This document shows positions 7,325 to 14,865 of a stretch of 48,523 nucleotides of DNA, in pieces; position 1 is the first letter of the stretch; every line of letters starts with the position of its first letter. The notes beneath the pieces are model-generated. The model saw nothing but the letters and a program-made list of their open reading frames with translations, searched no databases and was not told the DNA's origin. Location of the stretch: the NCBI GenBank assembly GCA_036502405.1, contig DASXYP010000141.1, forward strand, positions 1 through 48,523. Reading direction: 5' to 3'. The position numbers and the translations under genes are program-made. The DNA comes from Chersky-806 sp036502405. GTDB taxonomy: Bacteria > Actinomycetota > Acidimicrobiia > IMCC26256 > JAENVU01.

Positions 7325-7981
7325 GTGCTGGAGCTGGCGATCCTCGGGCTGCTGCAGGAGCAGCCCCGCCACGGCTACGAGCTCAAGAAGCGGCTGAGCG
7401 AGACGCTCGGCTCCTTCTGGGGGATCTCGTTCGGGTCGCTGTACCCGGCGCTGCGCCGGCTCGAGCGCTCGGGCGCGATCGAGGTCGTCGACGGAAGGTC
7501 CACCTCCGGGGCACCCGCCGGGCCGCCGATGCCCGCGACCGGGTCGCTCAAGGGCGAGGCCGCGGCCGCCCGGTTGCGGCTGGTGCCCGCGCCCACCGGA
7601 CGCCGGGCCCGCAAGGCGTACCGCATCACGCCGATCGGCCAGGAGCAGTTCCAGCGCCTCCTGACCGCGGACGACGGGGGCGACGACGAGCGCCACTTCT
7701 CGCTGAAGCTCGCCTTCTGCCGCTTTCTCGATCCCCCGGACCGGCTCGCGTTCCTGCAGCGTCGCCGCACCGAGGTCGCGGATCGCCTCGCTCGGGCGCA
7801 GCGCACGCGCGGGCCCATCGCCGATCGCTACACGCGCTCGCTCATGGAGCACCGGACCCGATCCACCGAGCGCGACCTCGAGTGGCTCGACGACCTGATC
7901 GCAAGCGAAGACCGAGCGCCGGACGGCGGGGGTTCCTCCCCCGACTCGACCGCGCCCGAACAGGAAGGAGCAACCGCATGA
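7325..7981 (+). CDS. PadR family transcriptional regulator
   Basis: 218 residues from GTG 7325 (GGGGAG upstream). The frame is open to 7217, but that part overlaps promoter and operator. The PadR winged helix begins at once: VLELAILGLLQEQPRHGYELKKRLSE, then FGSLYPALRRLERSGAIEVV. The wing carries an insertion of about 40 residues rich in Gly, Pro and Ala before RKAYRITPIGQEQF. The C-terminal helical part (about residues 125-195) is the dimerisation domain. Its stop overlaps the ino1 start (ATGA). The operator in the leader suggests autoregulation. The effector is unknown. Confidence 0.88.
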   Translation: MLELAILGLLQEQPRHGYELKKRLSETLGSFWGISFGSLYPALRRLERSGAIEVVDGRSTSGAPAGPPMPATGSLKGEAAAARLRLVPAPTGRRARKAYRITPIGQEQFQRLLTADDGGDDERHFSLKLAFCRFLDPPDRLAFLQRRRTEVADRLARAQRTRGPIADRYTRSLMEHRTRSTERDLEWLDDLIASEDRAPDGGGSSPDSTAPEQEGATA

Positions 7982-9060
7982 GCGGTGCCCGTCAGAAGAT
8001 CCGTGTCGCCATCGCCGGAGTCGGCAACTGCGCGAGCAGCCTGCTCCAGGGCGTCGAGTACTACCGCACGGCCGACCCGTCCGACGACGTCCCCGGGCTG
8101 ATGCACGTCGAGCTCGGCGGCTACCACGTCGGCGACGTCGAGTTCGTGGCCGCGTTCGACGTCGACGCGGCCAAGGTCGGTCTCGACCTCGGCAAGGCCG
8201 TGTTCGCAGGGCAGAACAACACCATCCGGTTCTCCGACGTCCCCGAGACCGGCGTGCTCGTCCAGCGCGCGCCGACGCTCGACGGGCTCGGCAAGTACTA
8301 CCGCCAGACGGTCGAGGAGAGCCCCCTCGACCCGGTCGACGTGACCCGGGTCCTGCGCGACTCGAAGGCCGACGTCCTCGTCTCCTACCTGCCGGTCGGG
8401 TCGGAGGAGGCCCAGAAGCACTACGCGCAGTGCTGCCTCGACGCCGGGGTCGCGTTCGTGAACGCCATCCCCGTGTTCATCGCGAGCGACCCGGTCTGGG
8501 CCCAGAAGTTCGCCGACGCGGGTGTGCCCATCGTCGGCGACGACATCAAGAGCCAGGTCGGAGCCACGATCGTCCACCGCATCCTCGCCCGCCTCTTCGA
8601 GGACCGGGGCATGGTGCTCGACCGGACCTACCAGCTCAACGTCGGCGGCAACATGGACTTCAAGAACATGTTGGAGCGCGAGCGCCTCGAATCCAAGAAG
8701 ATCTCGAAGACGCAAGCCGTCACGAGCCAGATCGACCACGGCATCGAGGCCGACGACGTGCACATCGGCCCGTCGGACCACGTGCCCTGGCTGCAGGACC
8801 GCAAGTGGGCCTACATCCGGCTCGAGGGCCGCAACTTCGGTGACGTGCCGCTCAACCTGGAGCTGAAGCTCGAGGTCTGGGACTCGCCGAACTCGGCCGG
8901 CGTCATCATCGACGCGCTGCGCTGCGCCAAGCTCGCCAAGGACCGCGGCATCGGTGGCCCGCTCGAGGGTCCGTCCGCGTACTTCATGAAGTCGCCGCTG
9001 GTGCAGCACCACGACGACGAGGCGTACCGCATGGTCGAGGAGTTCGCCGCCGGGAGCTGA
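7978..9060 (+). CDS. ino1: inositol-3-phosphate synthase
   Basis: NAD-dependent conversion of glucose-6-phosphate to 1L-myo-inositol-1-phosphate, which feeds phosphatidylinositol and, in many actinobacteria, mycothiol. 360 residues, typical of the short actinobacterial form. Visible: the Rossmann motif VAIAGVGNCASSLLQG near the N-terminus, VSYLPVGSEEAQKHYAQ, GDDIKSQVGATIVHR, the LNVGGNMDFKNM segment, and KTQAVTSQI. The ATG overlaps the padR stop, so it is translationally coupled and under the same promoter and operator. Confidence 0.95.
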   Translation: MSGARQKIRVAIAGVGNCASSLLQGVEYYRTADPSDDVPGLMHVELGGYHVGDVEFVAAFDVDAAKVGLDLGKAVFAGQNNTIRFSDVPETGVLVQRAPTLDGLGKYYRQTVEESPLDPVDVTRVLRDSKADVLVSYLPVGSEEAQKHYAQCCLDAGVAFVNAIPVFIASDPVWAQKFADAGVPIVGDDIKSQVGATIVHRILARLFEDRGMVLDRTYQLNVGGNMDFKNMLERERLESKKISKTQAVTSQIDHGIEADDVHIGPSDHVPWLQDRKWAYIRLEGRNFGDVPLNLELKLEVWDSPNSAGVIIDALRCAKLAKDRGIGGPLEGPSAYFMKSPLVQHHDDEAYRMVEEFAAGS

Positions 9061-9066
9061 GCTCGC

Positions 9067-9161
9067 GTCGCTCCGGTCTCCGCACTCCGTGCCCGCTGCG
9101 ACCTACGCACGCCACCCCGGTCGCTCCGGTCTCCGCACTCCGTGCCCGCTGCGACCTACGC
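9067..9161. repeat. 42-bp direct repeat, two copies
   Basis: Identical 42-bp copies at 9067-9108 and 9120-9161 begin GTCGCTCCGGTCTCCGCACT and end TGCGACCTACGC, separated by 11 bp. Each holds the small inverted repeat GCACTCCGTGC. The second copy runs into TACGCT, the likely -10 of the next gene; in copy 1 the same spot reads TACGCA. Confidence 0.8.
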
Positions 9162-9162
9162 T
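9157..9162 (+). promoter_or_regulatory. -10 element of the methyltransferase gene
   Basis: TACGCT at 9157-9162 ends eight bases before ATG 9171, implying a leaderless or nearly leaderless mRNA. It sits at the end of the second 42-bp repeat. No clear -35 is visible. Confidence 0.4.
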
Positions 9163-9170
9163 CCGCCGCC

Positions 9171-9806
9171 ATGGAGAACGACGCGGTCGTCCGTCTGCTC
9201 GGTCCGGTGAAGGGCAGGCGCGTGCTCGAGCTCGGGTGCGGGACGGGTGACACTGCGGTCCGCTTCGCCCGCGAGGGCGCGACGGTCATCGGCGTCGACA
9301 GCTCCCCGGAGCGCATCGCGACCGCGCGCGCCGCGGCCGACGCCGCGGAGGTCCGGCTCGAGCTGCGTGCGGGAGACCTGGCCGACCTGGCGTTCCTGCG
9401 GGCCGATTCGATCGACGTCGCGCTCAGCGGCGAAGCGCTCGGGTCGGTGACGGACCTCGGCCGCCTCTTCCGCCAGGTGCACCGCGTCCTGCGCCCCGCG
9501 GCCGGCTTCGTCTTCTCGCTCCCCCACCCGATGGCGCTCGGCACCGAGACCGAGGACAGCCCCGAGGGCGCGCTCCCGCTCGGGCGGACCTACGTCGCGC
9601 GCTCGTACTTCGACCCCGCACCGGTCGACGTCGGCACCGGCGAGGACCGCCACGCGGTGGTCCGCCACACCCTCGGCGAGGTGTTCACGGGCCTCACCCG
9701 CGCGGGGTTCCGGGTCGACACGCTGCTCGAGCCCGAGCCGGCCCGCGAGCACGGCGGGCGGGCCCTGCTCCCGACGACGGTCGTCTGGCGCGGGCGCAAG
9801 GAGTGA
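9171..9806 (+). CDS. class I SAM-dependent methyltransferase
   Basis: 211 residues. Motif I VLELGCGTGDTA (about 18-29) binds S-adenosylmethionine. ATVIGVDSSPERI is the acidic-loop strand, RAGDLADLAF is motif II, and LGRLFRQVHRVLRPAAGFVFSLPHP is the post-motif region of the Methyltransf_11/25 type. The acceptor cannot be inferred. No Shine-Dalgarno stands before the ATG. The OsmC-like gene starts inside its last codons (GTGA overlap), so the two are co-translated. Confidence 0.85.
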   Translation: MENDAVVRLLGPVKGRRVLELGCGTGDTAVRFAREGATVIGVDSSPERIATARAAADAAEVRLELRAGDLADLAFLRADSIDVALSGEALGSVTDLGRLFRQVHRVLRPAAGFVFSLPHPMALGTETEDSPEGALPLGRTYVARSYFDPAPVDVGTGEDRHAVVRHTLGEVFTGLTRAGFRVDTLLEPEPAREHGGRALLPTTVVWRGRKE

Positions 9807-10267
9807 GCGGCGCGCGGCACCGCTACCGCGCTGACTGCGCGTGGTCGGGGTCGACCGCGATGGGCTACGACCATTACGAACGGGCCCACACGGTGCGGTG
9901 CCCGCCGGCGGACGCGGAGCTGCAGCTCAGCGGCGACGCGGCCTTTCTCGGCGACCCGTCCCGCCTGAACCCCGAGCAGCTGCTCGTCGCGGCCGCGGTC
10001 TCGTGCCAGCTGCTGTCGTTCCTCGCGGTCGCGGCGCGCGCCAGGATCGACGTCGTCGCCTACGAGGACACCGCCGAGGCGGACATGCCCGAGGACGTCA
10101 CACCGACGCGCATCACCGAGATCCGGCTCCGCCCCCGCATCACGGTCGCCGCGGGCACCAACCCCGAGAAGGTGCTGCGCCTCGTCGCGCTCGCGCACCA
10201 GGAGTGCTACATCGCCAACTCGGTCACGACGACGATCGCCATCGACGCCACCGTCCATCAAGCCTGA
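9803..10267 (+). CDS. OsmC-like protein
   Basis: 154 residues from a GTG that overlaps the preceding stop. The OsmC/Ohr fold is recognisable from GDPSRLNPEQLLVAAAVSCQLLSFL (first redox cysteine) and LALAHQECYIANSV (second cysteine in the position of the family's HENC-type motif). Members reduce organic peroxides with two cysteines. The conserved pair supports activity, but the physiological substrate and electron donor are unknown. Coupling to a methyltransferase is unusual and unexplained. Confidence 0.85.
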   Translation: MSGARHRYRADCAWSGSTAMGYDHYERAHTVRCPPADAELQLSGDAAFLGDPSRLNPEQLLVAAAVSCQLLSFLAVAARARIDVVAYEDTAEADMPEDVTPTRITEIRLRPRITVAAGTNPEKVLRLVALAHQECYIANSVTTTIAIDATVHQA

Positions 10268-10371
10268 GCGGCTCGGGTCCTCGTCCGTCACGCCGCGACA
10301 ACGGCACCGAGCACGGGCTGCGCTCGCCGCGGGTGAAGCCGCTCAGCCCCTGACCTGCACGGCGTCCGACG

Positions 10372-11772
10372 TCAGGCCGGGTCGATGCCGCGGTCGCGGG
10401 CCCACGCGGCGAGCCGCTCGTAGGCGTCGTCCTCGGCGATCGGCCCCTCGTCGAGGCGCGCCTCGAGCAGGAAGTCGAGCGCGTCCCCCACCACGGGGCC
10501 GGCCGGGACACCGAGGAACTCCATGACCTGGCGCCCGTCGAGCGGGGGCCGGATCGCCTTCAGCTCCTCCTCCGCCGCGAGCGCGTCGATGCGCGCGACC
10601 AGGTCGTCCATGCGCCGCTCGAGCGCGCGGGCCTTGCGCTCGTTCCGGGTCGTGCAGTCGCAGCGCTGGAGCTCGTTCAGCTGGTCGAGCAGCGGGCCGG
10701 CGTCGCGCACGTACCGGCGCACCGCGCTGTCGGTCCATCCCATGGCGTAGGTGTGGATGCGGAGGTGGAGGTAGACGAGCTGGGTGACGTCCTCGACCAC
10801 CTGCTTGGGGTAGCGCAGCGCGGTCAGCCGCTCGCGCGCCATCCGGGCGCCGACGACCTCGTGGTGGTGGAACGACGCGCGACCGTGCTCGAACGAACGG
10901 GTCTTCGGCTTCCCGACGTCGTGCAGGAGCGCGGCGAGGCGCAGGACCAGATCGGCGCTGACCTTCTGCACGACCGCGATCGTGTGCGCGAGCACGTCCT
11001 TGTGATGGTGGATCGGATCCTGCTCGAGGCGCATCGCGTTCAGCTCCGGAAGGAACTCGTCCGAGAGCTTCGTGCGCGCGAGGAACCAGAGCCCCGGCGC
11101 CGGGTCGTCGAGCAGCAGCAGCTTCGAGAGCTCGTCCCGGATCCGCTCCGCGCTGACGATCTCGAGCCGGTCGCGGTGCTGCCCGACGGCGTCGAGGAGC
11201 TCCGGCACCGGCTCGAGGTCGAACCCGGCGATGAAGCGCGCGGCACGCAGCATCCGAAGCGGGTCGTCGGTGAACGACACGTCCGGTGCCACCGGTGTGC
11301 GCAGCCGCCGCTGCGCGAGGTCGATCGCGCCGTCGAACGGGTCCACCAGCAGCGGGTCGGGGAGCCGGAGGGCCATCGCGTTCACCGAGAAGTCGCGGCG
11401 CGACAGGTCGGTGACGATGTCGTCGCCGAACACCACCTCGGGCTTGCGGCTCTCGGGGTGGTAGACGTCCGAGCGGTAGGTCGTGACCTCGCACGGCACC
11501 CCGTCGACGGTGGCGCTCACCGTCCCGAACCGCGCCCCCACGAGCACGACGTTGCGGCCGATGGGCCGCAGCAGGGCCTCGATCTCGTCCGGGCGGGCGT
11601 CGGTCGCGAAGTCGTTCTCGGGCGTCGCGCGCTCCCGGCCGACCAGCGCGTCGCGCACCGATCCGCCGACGAGGTAGCACTCGTGGCCCGCGGCCGTGAG
11701 TGCCGCCGCCACGCGCTGGGCCGGCGATCCGGGCGCGAGGAGCGGCTCGAGCCGCGGCGGGACGTCGCTCAT
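10372..11772 (-). CDS. cca: CCA tRNA nucleotidyltransferase
   Basis: Adds or repairs the 3' CCA of tRNAs; neither tRNA gene in this window encodes CCA. 466 residues, matching actinobacterial PcnA/CCA length. The head domain has YLVGGSVRDALVGR, then ENDFATDARPDE where the family normally has a D-x-D; here the first position is Glu52 and the second Asp54. RRDFSVNAMAL and FTDDPLRMLRAARF (the nucleotide-selecting EDxxR-type motif) follow. An HD domain comes next (LAALLHDVGKPKTRSFEHG, HHHEVVGARM). The place before the murJ cluster matches M. tuberculosis Rv3907c. Confidence 0.93.
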   Translation of the reverse strand: MSDVPPRLEPLLAPGSPAQRVAAALTAAGHECYLVGGSVRDALVGRERATPENDFATDARPDEIEALLRPIGRNVVLVGARFGTVSATVDGVPCEVTTYRSDVYHPESRKPEVVFGDDIVTDLSRRDFSVNAMALRLPDPLLVDPFDGAIDLAQRRLRTPVAPDVSFTDDPLRMLRAARFIAGFDLEPVPELLDAVGQHRDRLEIVSAERIRDELSKLLLLDDPAPGLWFLARTKLSDEFLPELNAMRLEQDPIHHHKDVLAHTIAVVQKVSADLVLRLAALLHDVGKPKTRSFEHGRASFHHHEVVGARMARERLTALRYPKQVVEDVTQLVYLHLRIHTYAMGWTDSAVRRYVRDAGPLLDQLNELQRCDCTTRNERKARALERRMDDLVARIDALAAEEELKAIRPPLDGRQVMEFLGVPAGPVVGDALDFLLEARLDEGPIAEDDAYERLAAWARDRGIDPA

Positions 11773-11833
11773 TGCGCCATTGTGTCCCGGCGGTGAGCGC
11801 CTGGCCCGGAGCGTTCGCGCTCGCGGCCCGGAA

Positions 11834-12949
11834 TCAGCCGGCCGCGGTCGTCCGGCCGTCGATGTCCGCCTGCGCCCGCGAGAGGTCGAGGTGGTCGAGC
11901 TTGAGGCGAAGGTCGTGGCTGTTCGACGCGCTCGCCAACGCGTCCCGCCGGGTCACGATCCCCTGCTCGTAGAGGTTGCGCAGGCCCTGGTCGAAGGTCT
12001 GCATCCCGTAGAACTCGCCGTCGGCGATGATCTCCTCGATCTCGTGGGTCTGCTCCGCATCCGAGATCTTGTCGAAGACGCGGCCGGTGTTGACGAGGAC
12101 CTCCATCGCCGGGACCCGCCCCTGCTGGTCGGCCCGTTCGATGAGCCGCTGCGAGACGATGCCCTTGAGCGACGTCGCCACCGACATCCGCACCTGCTGC
12201 TGCTGGAACGGCGGGAAGAAGTCGATGATGCGCGTGATCGTCTCGACCGCACCCATGGTGTGGAGGGTCGAGAGGACGAGGTGTCCGGTCTCGGCCGCGG
12301 ACAGCGCGGCCCACACCGTCTCGGGGTCGCGCATCTCGCCGATGAGGATCACGTCGGGGTCCTGGCGCAGCACCCGCTTGAGCGCGTTGTGGAAGTCGTC
12401 GGTGTCGGTGCCGATCTCGCGCTGGTTGACGATCGACCGCTTGTCGGGGTGCAACACCTCGATGGGGTCCTCGACGGTCACGATGTGACGCGCCTGGTGC
12501 TCGTTGATGTGGTCGATCATCGCCGCGAGCGTCGTCGTCTTCCCGGAGCCGGTCGGCCCGGTGACGAGCACGAGGCCGCGCTGCTCCTCGGCGAGACGGC
12601 GCACGATCGGCGGGAGGCCGAGCTCCTCCATCGAGGGGATCCCGGGCAGGACGCGGCGCAGCACCAGGCCCACGGACCCGCGCTGGCGGAACACGTTGAC
12701 CCGGAAGCGGCCGAGGCCCGCGAGCGTGTACGCGAAGTCGGCCTCGTGGTGGTCGAGGAACTCGTCGGCGCGCGCCTTGGGGAGGAGCGCGAAGGCGATC
12801 CGCTCGGTGTCGGCCGGCGTGACCTCGTCGCTGTCCCACGGCGTGAGGTGCCCGTCGACCCGGAGGTACGGAGGCGAGCCGACCTTGATGTGGACGTCGG
12901 ATGCCTCCAGGCGGACGGACTCCCGCAGCAGGTTGTCGAGATCGAGCAC
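11834..12949 (-). CDS. PilT-like type IV pilus retraction ATPase
   Basis: 371 residues. PilT/VirB11 secretion ATPase with an N-terminal domain (LEASDVHIKVGSPPYLRVDGHL), Walker A GPTGSGKTTT, Asp box (TVEDPIEVLH), Walker B LIGEMRDPETV and His box HLVLSTLHTMGA. The AIRNLIREGK motif important for retraction in classical PilT is missing; that stretch reads GRVFDKISDAEQTHEIEEII before GMQTFDQGLRNLY. It probably acts as a hexamer at the inner face of the membrane. No other pilus gene is present in the window, so its partner machine lies elsewhere or it has another role. Confidence 0.88.
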   Translation of the reverse strand: MLDLDNLLRESVRLEASDVHIKVGSPPYLRVDGHLTPWDSDEVTPADTERIAFALLPKARADEFLDHHEADFAYTLAGLGRFRVNVFRQRGSVGLVLRRVLPGIPSMEELGLPPIVRRLAEEQRGLVLVTGPTGSGKTTTLAAMIDHINEHQARHIVTVEDPIEVLHPDKRSIVNQREIGTDTDDFHNALKRVLRQDPDVILIGEMRDPETVWAALSAAETGHLVLSTLHTMGAVETITRIIDFFPPFQQQQVRMSVATSLKGIVSQRLIERADQQGRVPAMEVLVNTGRVFDKISDAEQTHEIEEIIADGEFYGMQTFDQGLRNLYEQGIVTRRDALASASNSHDLRLKLDHLDLSRAQADIDGRTTAAG

Positions 12950-13051
12950 TTCGTCCCCTCCAGGAGGCCTTCGTGGCTTCGGTGACCGCCCATCGCGTAT
13001 CGACCGGGGCGACGGGGTCCTGAAGACGACGTTCCGGCGGCCGGGGGCGGG

Positions 13052-14071
13052 TCAGCCCGACGCTCGGCGGCGCCACCGGTCGGCCACGGCCTCGACCACC
13101 GTGGTGCCCGGGCCACCCGACGTGTCCGCCTCGCCGTCGATCGTGCGGGCCCGGACGCCGATCAGCGTCGGGAGGCTCGCCGCCACCGAGTCGCGCAGCG
13201 CCTCGAGGTTGTAGCCGCCCTCGAGGAACGAGACGAGGCGACCGGGCGCGGCCCACCGCGCGACGCGCTCGCTGATCGCCGCGAAGTCGCCCGCGGAGAG
13301 CCCGAGCCCGGTCAGGGGGTCGGCGCGGTGGGCGTCGAAGCCGGCCGAGATGAGGACCCACGTCGGTCCGAACCCCTCGACCTGCGGCGCCACCACGTCG
13401 TCGAGGGCGCGCAGGTAGACGTCGCCGGTCGCGCCCGCGGGCAGCGGCAGGTTCACGGTCGTGCCCTCGCCGGGACCCTCGCCGATCTCGTCGTGGCGGC
13501 CGGTCCCGGGATAGAGCGGCCACTCGTGGAGCGAGACATAGAGGACGCGGGGGTCCGCGTAGAAGATCTCCTGGGTCCCGTTCCCGTGGTGCGCGTCGTA
13601 GTCGACGATGAGCACTCGCTCGCCGCGCGCGGCCAGCTCTGCGGCCGTGACCGCGACGTTGTTGATCAGGCAGAAGCCCATGCCCTGCGCCGGCCGCGCG
13701 TGGTGTCCCGGCGGGCGCAGCGCCAGGAACGCGGCATCCGCGCCGCCGTTCGCCAGGGCATCGACCGCCGCGATGCCGGTCCCGGCCGCGGTGATCGCGG
13801 CCTGCCACGAGTCCGCCGAGACGACGGTGTCCGCGTCCAGGTGTCCACCGCCTGCGCGGCTCTGGGCCTCGAGCGACGCGAGGTACGGCGCCGGGTGCAC
13901 GCGCTCGAGCTCGACGCCCGTGGCGGCCCGCACCGGCAGCGGGAGCGTGGCGTCGCTCAGCTCGGCGCGCGCGATGCCTTCGCGCACTGCGTCGAGCCGG
14001 GCAGGTCGCTCCGGGTGGCCACGGCCGGTGTTGTGGCGCGCAAACAGCGGGTCCGTGGCCACGAACAGCAC
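13052..14071 (-). CDS. histone deacetylase-fold hydrolase (acetoin utilisation / APAH type)
   Basis: Zinc-dependent deacetylase superfamily. From GTG 14071 it is 339 residues and begins VLFVATDPLFARHNTGRGHPERPARL, as the family does; the frame is open to 14128. Active-site features seen: LRPPGHHARPAQGMGFCLINNVAV (His pair), VLIVDYDAHHGNGTQEIFY (Asp/His zinc ligands), ISAGFDAHRADPLTGL (third Asp) and FLEGGYNL. Bacterial members deacetylate proteins, acetylpolyamines or small molecules; the substrate here is unknown. A GNAT acetyltransferase gene lies divergent to it, 101 bp away. Confidence 0.9.
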   Translation of the reverse strand: MLFVATDPLFARHNTGRGHPERPARLDAVREGIARAELSDATLPLPVRAATGVELERVHPAPYLASLEAQSRAGGGHLDADTVVSADSWQAAITAAGTGIAAVDALANGGADAAFLALRPPGHHARPAQGMGFCLINNVAVTAAELAARGERVLIVDYDAHHGNGTQEIFYADPRVLYVSLHEWPLYPGTGRHDEIGEGPGEGTTVNLPLPAGATGDVYLRALDDVVAPQVEGFGPTWVLISAGFDAHRADPLTGLGLSAGDFAAISERVARWAAPGRLVSFLEGGYNLEALRDSVAASLPTLIGVRARTIDGEADTSGGPGTTVVEAVADRWRRRASG

Positions 14072-14156
14072 CCGCGCACGGTAACGCGCCTCTCCGAAGG
14101 TCTCCCGGCCCCCGCCGCTCGGCTCCAAGCGCCGGGGCAGCTCGGTCGCGGCGGCC

Positions 14157-14162
14157 TACGCT
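14157..14162 (+). promoter_or_regulatory. -10 element upstream of the GNAT gene
   Basis: TACGCT at 14157-14162 ends ten bases before ATG 14173, implying a very short or absent leader. It would drive the GNAT-DUF6049-murJ transcript. Confidence 0.4.
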
Positions 14163-14172
14163 TTCCGATCAA

Positions 14173-14865
14173 ATGACCGACGAGACCCTGCGCTGGCGGG
14201 GTGGTTGGGCCCGGCTCGGCTCGTGGCGCGGACGCGCCGACGTGGCCTATCTGTCCGTCGGTGCCGACCACCCCCCGACCCCCGAGATCGTGGACCGGTG
14301 CCTCCGGCTCCTGCGCGGGCGCGGCTACTCGGCGGTGGTCACCAGCGCGCTCGCGGCCGCGGACGCGCTCCCGTTCCTGGATGCGGGGTTCTCGGTGCGC
14401 GAGCGGCTGCACCTGCTCGCGCACGCGATGGGGGACCTCCCCCAGCCCGGTCGCGCCACCCGGAGGGCTCGCAAGGGTGACCGCGCCGAGGTGCTCGAGC
14501 TCGACCACCGGTCGTTCGACGGCTTCTGGCGCCTGGACGGCGACGGGCTGACGAACGCGATCGACGCGACGCCTTCAAGTCGGTTCCGCGTGGTCGACGG
14601 CGACGACGGCCTGGTCGCGTACGCGGTCACCGGACGCGCCGGCCAGCACGGGTACCTCCAGCGGCTCGCCGTCGACCCGGGCGCACGCCGCGAGGGCCTC
14701 GGGCGCACGATCGTCCTCGACGGCCTGCGCTGGCTCCGCCGCCACGGCGCGACGCAAGCGCTGGTCAACACCCAGTGTGACAACGCGCCCGCACTCGCGT
14801 TGTACGAGTCGTGCGGGTTCCGCGAGCTGCCGACCGGTCTCTGCGTGATGGGCCGGTCGCTGTGA
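14173..14865 (+). CDS. GNAT family N-acetyltransferase
   Basis: 230 residues. The C-terminal GNAT domain (about 95-230) has the acetyl-CoA motif VDPGARREGLGRTIV and the RimI-like ending VNTQCDNAPALALYESCGFRE. The first 90 residues resemble a degenerate second domain, as in tandem GNAT proteins. Its stop overlaps the next gene's start (GTGA), so it is coupled to the DUF6049 gene. The substrate is unknown; N-terminal protein acetylation is one possibility given the RimI-like C-terminus. Confidence 0.85.
   Translation: MTDETLRWRGGWARLGSWRGRADVAYLSVGADHPPTPEIVDRCLRLLRGRGYSAVVTSALAAADALPFLDAGFSVRERLHLLAHAMGDLPQPGRATRRARKGDRAEVLELDHRSFDGFWRLDGDGLTNAIDATPSSRFRVVDGDDGLVAYAVTGRAGQHGYLQRLAVDPGARREGLGRTIVLDGLRWLRRHGATQALVNTQCDNAPALALYESCGFRELPTGLCVMGRSL

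Noticed and set aside
10264..10346. CTGAGCGGCT and AGCCGCTCAG as a terminator after the OsmC-like gene
   Set aside because: The perfect 10-bp arms are 63 bases apart, too far for a simple intrinsic terminator.
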